Assembly (NCBI GenBank): GCA_949361645.1
Contig: OX442436.1
Span: forward strand, 1,773,179 to 1,837,178
DNA from: Spongilla lacustris
Lineage: Eukaryota > Porifera > Demospongiae > Spongillida > Spongillidae
Direction of reading: 5' to 3'
DNA: 64,000 nucleotides
The position numbers and the translations under genes were made by a program. The notes under the pieces are model-generated. The model did not search any database, was not told where the DNA came from, and worked only from the letters and a program-made list of their open reading frames with translations. Shown one piece after another: positions 44,247 through 56,200 of the stretch (position 1 is its first letter; the number at the start of each line of letters is the position of its first letter).

Positions 44247-47200
44247 CGGCCCAGCAACTTGACTTCGCCCAAATAACATTTGACACACCCACCAAGCCAT
44301 ACTAATCTCATACTGTACATCTCCCTATGCCTGTGAGGTCACCTACCACCCCATCTCCCTATGCCTCTGAGGTCACCTGCCACCCCATCTCCCTATGCCT
44401 GTGAGGTCACCTACCACCCCATCTCCCTATGCCTCTGAGGTCCCCTACCACCCCCATCTCCCTATGCCTGTGAGGTCACCTACCACCCCCATCTCCCTAT
44501 GCCTGTGAGGTCACCTACCACCCCCATCTCCCTATGCCTGTGAGGTCACCTACCACCCCCATCTCCCTATGCCTGTGAGGTCACCTGCCACCCCCATCGC
44601 CCTATGCCTGTGAGGTCACCTACCACCCCATTTCCCTATGCCTCTGAGGTCACCTACCACCCCATCTCCCTATGCCTCTGAGGTCACCTACCACCCCCAT
44701 CTCCCTATGCCTGTGAGGTCACCTGCCACCCCCTATGTACATGTACAGTGTCCCGGTAGGTCGCTGAGATTTGCACAGCGCACTAGTTGAGGCCCAGCAC
44801 TAATTGCGATTTGCACAGCGCACTGCGCACTGATATTGCAAACTATGGGCATGGTACGGTGGCCCGGTACCTCGCGCGCACAGCGTACGAAATTGCGTAG
44901 AGTCCGAGTGCACAGCGCACTAACTTTGGGATATAAGTTTCAATTACGTCATCCGTCTAGTGACTATGGCTGTTTCCTTTCTGCATCGTGACGACCCAAA
45001 GGTCGAAAGTAAGTGAAGTACTGGTAGTGGTAGTGAAAGCAGAAACATGCATGTGCATTTAATACGTTCAATGCAGGGCTCATTGTGAGATACTGGAGGC
45101 AGCAGAAGTGTGACCAGGTCATGCTAGCCTATTTGCGCTTCGTGCATCTGGTACCTGTAGGGAAAATAGGGTTACGAAGGCGTCGAATTGCTGAAACCCC
45201 TCTTCAGTTGTAGTGTGATGCTATAAATAAAGATTCGTTAGTTGTGTCGTGAATGCATGTTTAAAGATCGATGCCTGAGCTGCATGCATGTCCGATTTTA
45301 CGGGAGGTGCTGAAAACATCAAACTCCTACAGACCAAATACGGGCATCGATCTTTAAACTTGCAATCCCGACACAACTAACGAACCTTTACAGCATCACA
45401 CAACAACTGAAGAAGGGTTTCAGCAATTCGACGCCTTCGAATTCGTAACCCAAGAGTCGCTATTTTCCCTACAGGTACCAGGAAGCCACACACATTTGCC
45501 AAGACAATATTTATCACAACCTCAACATCTCTTTGCGTACCTGGAGGTCCCTATGAATAATCTCCACATGACCATATGCCTCCTATCAATATCTGTGTGC
45601 ACTGGTACGGCGGTCAACTATCAATACACAATGGCCCAAAGCGGCACCGTTGTTTAATACGTATGGGCGGCTTTATTGATAAGGTTGTAGCAGGTACAGG
45701 TACTGTGCTTTGAGCTAAGGAGTTGTGTCAATAGACCCTTCCCTTTAACGGCGTAAGGAATGCAATTTGCTATTTTTACATCACGTCCGGAGTACTTTTT
45801 AGTTCCTCCTAAAATCGGACATGCATGCGGGCATCGATCTTTAAACTTGAATTCACGAAACAACTAACGAACATTTATAGCATCACACAACAACTGAAGA
45901 GGGGTTTCAGCAATTCGACGCCTTCGTAACCCAAGAGACGCTATTTTCCCTACAAGGTACCAGATGCACGAAGCGCAAATAGGCTAGCATACACTTCTGC
46001 TGCCTCCAGTATCTCACAATGAGTCCTGCATGGAACGTATCAAACGCATATGCATGCTGCTTTCCGGTTCGACCTTTGGGTCGTCACGATGCAGCCATAA
46101 TTTATTTTGTCCCTTAGTCTAGACGGATGATGTAATTGAAACTTGTATCCCAAAGTTAGTGCGCTGTGCACTCGGACTCTACGCAATTTCGTACAATTGC
46201 GCTACGCAATTTCGTGCGATTGCGCCACGCAATTTCGTGCGATTGCGCTGGACACAATGCTCTGCGCGCGAGGTACCGGGCCATCGTAGCATGGGATGTC
46301 GAATTGTTTGGTTACGTCACTAGGCGAGTTTGTATGGCGCGCGAAGCGCGAAGTATGGCGCCGAAGGCGCCTCGTCCGCGAAGCGGACTCGGGACGAGGC
46401 TGTTCAATTATTTTCGGGTGCTCGTTTTTCGAAATGAAGAGTGTCTGGTTAGCACCCGGGGTGTAATTTGACCCCGGATTCGGCTTTCGGGTGGAAATTT
46501 GACCCCTAACGTGCAGGACAGCCTTGGGGGAACAGCCTTGTCAACATATTTACCCTAAACACTTTAATATCCTAGTGCTGCTAATGTTATTTCTAACGTT
46601 ACCGTTTATCTATTAAAGCGGCTATTAACAAACAGTTCGAAGTTCTAATATTCTCATGCTGCACCGAAACGATCCAGGTCTTTCGTTGCCTCCAATATAC
46701 TAGTTGGGCGTAGCCTGACCTTCGCGTTTTGGCGGAAGGTCGGGTATCTAATCAAGCCTATACCAGGTACACATATAGGCTTGATACCCGACCTCCGCCA
46801 CGCGCGCAGAAGACTTCAGAAAGTGCCCGCGATGCGATGCGATGGGTTGACGCAGAAATAGAAAATATTTCTATTCCTGCGATGCGACGTCGCAGCGATA
46901 AACCACACCTAAACCACGCCCGATACTGGTTGGTTATTAATAAATGATTGCCGGGCCCCGGGCAGGTTTTTTTTTTTCTTTCATCGCGTCGCATCGCGGG
47001 CATTTGCGCCAAATTGCGAACCAGTCTTTATATGAGCGTTGCGTACCGCTGTCTCCAGAGTTCAAAGTACATGTCCGGTGTTTCTATAATCCATCTACCC
47101 CCGGTTTCCCCCGCTCGTTTAGGTGTGATATCATTCCGTTGTATAATATACCGATAAGAATGGCAGCACTGATTGCTTTGCATTATCCTTCAAATGCATT

Positions 47201-50200
47201 CTTTGCCATCCGCGCGGCAACTTTTTTCACCACTCGAATTAAACTAATACAGTATATATGCGCATGCAAAAGTGTTTTCACTACTCGAACTAACGTTAAA
47301 TAGTGTCCAATATTTACAACTATCCAACTATTCAGCTTTTTGTTTCAGTTTCTCCGACATGCATGCATGTCGGTTCACTTTATGTACAATTCGAAAAAAT
47401 CCAGAGCCATGTTTTCGTTGTTAGTGGCCTCATCCATGCACATCCTCACTTCCAAGTCACCTGAGATGGGAGCAGGGAAAGTCTTGCAAAACCAGGCGAG
47501 GTTTGGTGGACTGCAGCACGTAGCCTCGAGTCCGTTACACTCTTGCCCGTCCCACAGGATGTCGGCAGAATACAAGACATTAGACCAGGTCGATCCAGGA
47601 TTGCCAGACTCGCAGTAGTAGTTAGAACCAATAAAAGAAGGTGCAGCTTTTCCTCCAGCACAAGGACAGGCAGGACTGACAGCTACCGTTTCAAAAACAG
47701 CAGCGGCGTAAGTAAATATGTGCTGCCTATTCCCTGGTGCTCCGTAAGTGATGCTGATCCCGTCAACGTAATTGGTCTCAAGTGTATTCCCTAAAGTATT
47801 GAATGCATCAGGTGAACCCACTTGATAGCCGCGGAACCTCCCGCAAACTGTCCCGTAGCTGGCTCCGAAAGTTCCAACCGTCAGAGAGTCGCACGCTCCT
47901 CCAATGGACTTCTTTCCGCAGGACGCTCTTGGTGATGAGATCTTGCTCCACGGTGCCGGGCATTGCTGCCTTGGATCGGACATATCCAAGTAGCCCACTT
48001 TTTTCCAAGTACTCGGGAAACTCGGTACATCAGGTGGAAACGGAGCATTGCCGGCCGCGGGTGGAACGGGAGCACCACCAAAAGCCTCTAAAGTATCGGA
48101 TTCCACCTCAAAAGGCAGCGAATCGGGCATAAACCGCTCTGATTCTAGTTCTGTCTTCTTCGCAGCTGCTGAGTATTCTTGCTCGTCGATGTCCATTGGA
48201 ATATCCACATTTGAAGCCTCGTGATGGGTTTGAGCCTTCAGCCTATGATTTGGGACCGCGAGTGCTGTCCACAGAAGGCAGCACACGGGTATGTAAATAG
48301 CTGCTTTCATATGCATGCCGCGTGGACTAGGATAAAGAGGTGAGTTACGCTATCACTAGCTGTTTATATATACTCGCTATACGCGTGCATGCCATGCATA
48401 TCCCGCAATTCTTTCCTGGGAAAAATTCCTTATCGTATATCAGCCGCGTGCATTACAGAATTTCGTGCCAACTGTCCACGCATGCCTGTCTAGTCACTGG
48501 CGGACGGAGGGGGGGGGTTGCCCTTTCCTCCTATTACATAATACGCAAAATGCGGCATAAGTAAATGAAAAAGTAACGAGCATGCTCAGCTAGTTGAAAA
48601 CTCGTAATTTTTTCATGCATTTTAGCACACCGAATTAACGTTTCAAAAGCTTCCGCGCTTCGCGCGCCTTTTGGTGATCCCCCTCCACTACAACCCCCCC
48701 TTTTTTTAAATCCTGCGCCCGCCAGTGCTTGTTTGTGAATTATACGGCCAACAGATGACAGATCGCTTTAATTAAACGTAGCGACCGTATTTCCTAAAGG
48801 AAATTCTATCGCTCCAAGGTCGCTCGTCTGCGAGAACCATGCATGCTATGTTTCAAATCGTGACAGCCTGACAGGGGCATAAACTTGATGCGTCTACTTA
48901 GTGCATCTTTTGAATCAGTTTTGATGAGACAAGGGGGGATCCAAGATTTTTGGATATGTGGGGTCTGATAAATATATTCACAAATGGGGGAGGGTACGGG
49001 AGGGGGCGTGCCCCTCCCGTGACAGCAAGGGGGTCTGGGGGAGCGCTCATAGCTCCCCCAGTGGGGCCTGGGGCTTTGCACCAGCCGCTTTTTTGCTTTT
49101 GCGTTTATGTACATGTAAAATGAAAATGAACATACTTTTAATGCACAGTGATATCCATGGAATACATACATCACGCGATATCCGGATTACCAGAGCCTGA
49201 TTGGAAAAACTTTCTTCACAATGCTATGGTTCCTATACTGCTCAGCAATTAAATTCGTGACGCAAAGCTTTTGTGAATTTGTGACCGAAGCGTGCACGTG
49301 GCCATGCACCAGCTATACATGTCGGTCTAAACGACTCATGGAGTCATTTATGTTTTAGTATTTTTTAGTTCGTTTAGCTCTATAGCTACCTGTTTTCTGA
49401 GGAAAATAATCTGAGATCCATCCCATTCACGTTTTTTGATCGCTTAACCTCAATTCTTGTTCACACGCACCATTCGATCGATCGCGCGATTCAATACTAA
49501 TTAACAACGCATGCAAATTTGAATTCTGCATACATGTAGATTACAGCATGCATTACGTCATTCTTCATATAGGAAAGGGAGGGTCCGGACCGCCTGGAAA
49601 CCACGCTCCCCCCCCCCCCCCCCCCCCCAAATCCGCCCCTGACAAGCAAGCAATAGCAATTGCAATGAAACCACTTTTGACACCCATCACATTGCACCAT
49701 CTTTAAGCAGTAGCCAGATGTATTTCAATCGCTTATTGGCTTCGTCGCTGTAATAACATCAGTGGCACCATTGGCACCATTCTGGAAGCAGTATATAGAC
49801 CCCTTGCCGCCAGGGCTCCACCAGCTAAGATTAGCCAGCCAGTAGCCACCCCTTATTGGTTTTAGCCAGGGATAAATTGTAGCCGATAACAAATAGCCAC
49901 TTAGCCAATAAAAAACGTGAATACGTTTACAGTTCATGCAGTATTACCACGCGGACTTGCGGTTCAACATGGCTGAGTCGAGTTGCCCTTCCGAAGAACA
50001 AGGTACTAGTACTAATACAAAACGGATGCGATTTTCGTCCCTTAATGAATGGTCTCTGAGTTACTTTCAAAAAAACCTTGCATCTAACAAAGCATACTAT
50101 ATCTGCAATCTTAAGCGCAAGCTTCCATGTGGTGAGAGTAGAGATTGTGGAACTACATACTGTAAGACCACTGGACCTGCAAACCTTCGTTACCATCTTT

Positions 50201-53200
50201 AAAATGCACATGGTTTAGAAGCCCCTTCGTACCTGAAAGAGCTGGTAGTTCTAGCGAATGATAACAAAGGCTTAAAAAAAAACAGATGGCCTTGACAACA
50301 ATGTTTGCTCCAAGTACAGACAGCGCAAAGACTCAGGTAGAAAAACTTGCTCTAGCATGGTGTATGAACCTGCGTATGTCGTTCAAACTCCTGCGGGATC
50401 CGTATTTCATTAGTGCTTTTTCAGCTAGCATTCCTCCGGGATTTAAAGAATCTGATCTCACCACTGCAATAATCGAGTATGATAACAAGCTGTGTGAACG
50501 TGTAAAGGAACTCCTTAGCAATTCTGTAGCATCACTGGAGCTGGATGGTGGAAAGGATGTTAATTCCCGAAAGCTAATAGGTTTGGGTGTTTTGAAGGAT
50601 GGGAGATGCCTTTGTTGGGATCTCTTAGATACTGATGGTGACACGTTAGATACAGGTTATTATGACAGTCATTACAGATGCAGTACTTAAGATGGAGAAA
50701 GATGGCTTATTCATTGCTTCTATTACAGTGGACAATGAAGCTTCTCCAAATGCTGGTATCAGTCAAGCTATTACTGAAGGGTCCCTAAAATGGCTTCTTC
50801 ATTTTCGATGTGGTTGTCACACCCTGGAATTGCTAATGGAGGATCTGGCAAAAGCAATTCCCTCAGTTGCTTTAGCTATAAAGGTAGCCAAAGATACAGC
50901 AAACAACATAAAAAACCACAAACGTCTTCTTAAAGCATTGAAAACTGCCCAACTGGAGACTCCAGGTCATAGTGTTTAGAAAGTAATATTGCCATGCAAT
51001 ACTCGCAAATGGTCAAGTGGCTTCCTTTGTATAGCTCATATACTGCAATTACAACATTATTTGATAGCAATGGCTGCTCGAGATGACTTGGAAAGTGAAA
51101 ATTTTATTTTGCCAGACTTTCAGTTGCTTGAGTATGCCAGAAGTGCATTGTTTGAGTTCTATTTAGTTGAGCAACTATTGCAACGTGATTCAGCCAACGT
51201 AATCCATCTCTCATTCTTTTGGTACTTTATCAGTACTAAGGTGATCAACCTGCGTCAAAAAGGTTTTCACCCTGAAGCAAATGCACTTAAAGAAAAAATG
51301 AAACAACGACAGCTGCTTATGGAAGAGTCAGGAGTGTTCCATTTGTGTCTTATCTTGTGGCCAGAGACAGTAAACCTTCCAAATCTGCAAAGATATGCTA
51401 ACAGAGAAATAGAATTTCTTGTTATGCGTCAGTGGAAGAAGTGGCAGAAGTTTGCAGATATTGTTGGTCTTCCACAGGGATATCGCACCTCTGATCCTCA
51501 AACAGATGATGAAAAGCGAACTAATTTCATCCCCAGCTGTCGTTCAGATTTGATGAAGCATGTTACCACTGGGGATACAGCCATCCATACTGCTAGAGCC
51601 CATTTTCTGAGGGAGAGCAAAATAGCTGAAGAAAAGTTAAAGCATTGTGATAAATTGCCTAAGCCATCGAAGGATTCAAAGGCACATGCATTTAACCTTA
51701 AAGCATACTGGGAAAGTATTGGAGCAAATATACCTGCATTATTTGTATTGTACTACGTTTTAAGCTGTTGTGCTGCCTCTGAAGCTGGAGTTGAGCGATT
51801 CTTTTCTACTAAGGGCCTCTTTCATGATGATGTGCGTTCATCAATATCTCCAGTCATAACTAAAGCAGTCATCCGCACCCGCTGGAACCACGATTTGGTG
51901 AAAAGGCAGTATGTCAGAGAGTTCCCAATGGACGTACAAGATGTTGAGTTTGATGAATAGAGTGTGTTTATTGTACTTTTGTCCTCACATGCTGAATGTA
52001 ATTTATACAAGCAATATTATATATTAGCCAGTTAGCCAATAAAATTTTAAATAGCCAGAGATTAGCCAGCCTGCCTCATTAGCTACTTAGCTGGTGGAGC
52101 CCTGCTTGCCGCTTCATCCCAGCATGCAAGTTTCAAAACATTACACAAGGAAAAATATCGTATTCCCAGCCATGGGTTTACCCTGGGTTTTGTTCGACCA
52201 TAGATAGTACAAGTAAATAAAAACATTCTCTATGAGAAGGTTAGTGGTATAAAGGATTTGAAGGCAATAGTGGTGTAAAAAGCAGCTGTAGTGCTAGCCA
52301 ATCAGCCATTTTGGCGCGTGACTTGGTTTGTTAATTGCATTCCAATGTGCGACCTATTTTTGCCAGACGTATAAACCATTTATACGTCTGGGTACGAGAC
52401 TAATATCAGCCGTATTATCACGTGCATTACAAAATTTCGTACCAACTGTCCACGCATGCATGTCCACCCTCAGGATACTCAGGATACATAATCAGGTGCT
52501 ATTATTAAGTTGGCGTGCACAGGCAATGCTGCACCAATTGTCATGTGATCGGGGAAGGGGGTACGTACCATGGAGACAATGCCTGTGAGGTCACCTGCCA
52601 CCCCATCTCCCTATGCCTGTGAGGTCACCTACCACCCCCATCTCCCTATGCCTGTGAGGTCACCTACCACCCCCATCTCCCTATGCCTCTGAGGTCACCT
52701 GCCACCCCATCTCCCTATGCCTGTGAGGTCACCTGCCACCCCATCTCTCTATGCCTCTGAGGTCACCTGCCACCCCATCTCCCTATGCCTGTGAGGTCAC
52801 CTACCACCCCCATCTCCCTATGCCTCTGAGGTCACCTGCCACCCCATCTCCCTATGCCTGTGAGGTCACCTGCTCATTAGTGAAGCGGTCAGCAATGACC
52901 CGCATGCACTCGTGCATCCACAGGCTTGCCGCCATGTCTTTGGTCTTGCACTCCTCTGCCTTCACGTGAAGCATGCCCTCCCATATACGGGAAAGGTCGC
53001 GAAGGTTAAAGATGTAGTGGAACTTTGCTGGGGTGGGAAGCATCTTCACCTGGAGTGTGTAGTGTGTGTAATGTGTAGTGTGTGTGTAGTGTGTGTGTAG
53101 TGTGTGCAGTGTGTGTAGTGTGTGCAGTGTGTGTAGTGTGTGCAGTGTGTGTAGTGTGTGCAGTGTGTGTAGTGTGTGCAGTTTTGTGTAGTGTGTGTAG

Positions 53201-56200
53201 TGTGATTGTGTAGTGTGTGTGCAGTGTTTAGTATTCGTAGTGTGAAGTGTGTAGTGTGTGGCACAGTGTGTAGTATGTGTAGTGTGAAGTCGTGCAGTTT
53301 TGTGTAGTGTGTGTACAGTTTTGTGTAGTGTGTGTACAGTTTTGTGTAGTGTGTGTGCAGTGTGTGTATGTAGTGTGTAGTTTGTACAGTGTGTGTAGCA
53401 AGACAATATGAAAAGGGGAAAAAGACAAGTGAAAGCGTGCTTCTGAAGCACAGTGGTTCACCTTTGTCTTCTGCCACAGTGTTCTGGTGCATGAAACCAG
53501 TCGTCTGATGGTGTCAATCACCTCTTCGCCAAACCCCCTCTCCTTGCAGAAGTACCCCAGTCCTATGACCCCAAATATCTTGTCTATGGACACGTTTGAG
53601 GGCAGGGTGCAGTTGAAGATGGAGAAGGCCCTCTTCAGTCTGGCAGGGATGTCATTGCGCCCACCTCCTGGGTGGATCATGGCTGCCAGCAGCTGGATGT
53701 CCACTATGTGGGTGAAGTCCCCAGGCTTTTCCAGGTTGTAAAAACCTTTCATCTCCATCAACTGGCGCACGATTTCATTGGTCACCTACAGTAAAGCACA
53801 AGAGCACTTTGTTGTAAAAGTCAGGGGGGTGGGGGGAACATGTGAGGTGGGGGGTAGGGGGAACATGTGGGGTGGGGAGTGGGGGAAACATGTGGGATGG
53901 GGGTGGGGGGAACATGTGGGGAGGGGTGGGGGTGGGGGAAACATGTGGGGTACAAGTCCCACCCACTTACCTGGTCTCCCCACTCATTTATCACAGGCAT
54001 GTTGATATCATCCACAAACACAGACATCTTCCTTCCTGCCGGGGGGCCATAGGTGCTACCCACACGCTTGTCCACATATCCTTCTATGGTACGCTGTAAG
54101 ATAGGCAATGGACAAGGTTCAAAGGTTAGGGGTCTGGGCAACTTTTGTACTAAGATTTGTCACACAAATTTCCTCAAACAAAGGGTACGTTGTCACATGA
54201 CTTTTAAGGGTTATCATCTCATATCTAAGGATTGTCCCATGATTTCCTCTGTTGTCATCTCTGTTGTCACATGGTTTTCTGTCACATGATTTCCTCCAAT
54301 ATCTGACTTTTCTTAAGTATTTAAGGTGATTTGTGGTATTCAGTACATCCTTGTAGAATGCACAAGATTTGTACATGTAGCTTCCCTCTTAGGTAGCGTA
54401 ACAGCTACTTGTAATGGTCAGATATACTTGAGGTTCAAAGGTCAAAAATACAAGTACATACAACATGTACCTGTGGTGCTCATACTTAATTTTAAAAATA
54501 ATCATTTAAGCCATCTGTGACATATACACACAAGATTTGTAATGTTTGGTAGCATAACAGCCATTCAATACTACTTTTAATGGTCAATGATACCTGAGGT
54601 TCAACGGTCACAAAGAGACAAGTATATACCTGTGGTGCTATACTTAATTTAAGCCATCTGTGACATATGTGCACAGGATTTGTAATTTTTGGTAGCATAA
54701 CAGTAATTCAATGCTACTTGTAAATGATATTTGAGGTTCAAAGGTCACACAGTACATACCTGTGGTGCTCCTACTTAATTAAATAATCATTTAAGCCATC
54801 TGTGACATATCCTTTGAGGTGCACATACCAGTGGAGTTAAAAGGACCAAACCAAGACTGAACGACAATCAAGATATGATCTTCCTACACATTGGGCATCT
54901 CTTCACACTGTAGGCATGGGGCATACAACTGTAGGCATGGGGCATACAACTGTAGGCATGGGGCATACAACTGTAGGCATGGGGCATACATGTACAACTG
55001 TAGGCATGGGGCATACAACTGTAGGCATGGGGCATACAACTGTAGGCATGGGGCATACATGTACAACTGTAGGCATGGGGCATACAACTGTAGGCATGGG
55101 GCATACAACTGTAGGCATGGCACATACAACTGTAGGCATGGAGCATACAACTGTAGGCATGGGGCATACAACTGTAGGCATGGCACATCCAACTGTAGGC
55201 ATGGGGCATCCAACTGTAGGCATGGCACATCCAACTGTAGGCATGGGGCATACAACTGTAGGCATGGGGCATACATGTACAACTGTAGGCATGGGACATC
55301 CAACTGTAGGCATGGCACATACAACTGTAGGCATGGCACATACAACTGTAGGCATGGGGCATATAACTGTAGGCATGGCACATACAACTGTAGGCATGGC
55401 ACATACAACTGTAGGCATGGCACATCCAACTGTAGGCATGGCTGTAGGCATGGGGCATACAACTGTAGGCATGGCACATACAACTGTAGGCATGGCACAT
55501 ACAACTGTAGGCATGGCACATACAACTGTAGGCATGGGACATACAACTGTAGGCATGGGACATACAACTGTAGGCATGGGGCATACAACTGTAGGCATGG
55601 CACAAACAACTGTAGGCATGGCACATACAACTGTAGGCATGGCACATACAACTGTAGGCATGGCACATACAACTGTAGGCATGGGACATACAACTGTAGG
55701 CATGGGGCATACAACTGTAGGCATGGCACATACAACTGTAGGCATGGCACATACAACTGTACCTGGAAGAGCATTGGTGTCGAAGCAGATGAAAAATTGA
55801 ACGCCTTGAAAAGTTGCTTCTCAGGGTTGTAGCCTGAGGCATATCCCTTGATCATCACAGTCTTAGCTGTACCCTGCTCTCCAATTAGAAGAACAGCCTT
55901 ATCCTGCTTGGCAATGGTCTCAATCAGGAATGTTGTCCGGATGTTATCAATGTTGGGCACAAGGATGGAGGCATACTCTGGCTCGCTGTCTGTGGGATAG
56001 ATGTACTCCTGCACACGCGCAGACCAGTGGACCCACTCCCCTCTCTCATCCACCAGGTACTCAAACATGGTCTCCCCTTCCCTGACGGGAGGTAGATCCA
56101 TCACAGAGTTCTCCCTCAGGAATGACTCCATCTTGGCCCTGCCCCCAAGCTCCAGCAGTGCTCCAACGCTCCACATCATGGCAAACACATACAGCCGTGG

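Noticed and set aside
44757..44850. Gene or RNA in the short GCACAGCGCACT-containing segment left of the foldback element
   Set aside because: Low-complexity GCGCAC-type repeats with no structure or coding signal I could support.
46166..46471. 101-codon plus-strand frame
   Set aside because: Spans the right arm of the foldback element and adjacent low-complexity sequence, with no family resemblance.
54891..55832. Plus-strand 313- and 294-codon frames (HGAYNCR / MGHTTVG repeats)
   Set aside because: Opposite-strand reading of the 21-bp intronic array. No non-repeat coding sequence is attached.
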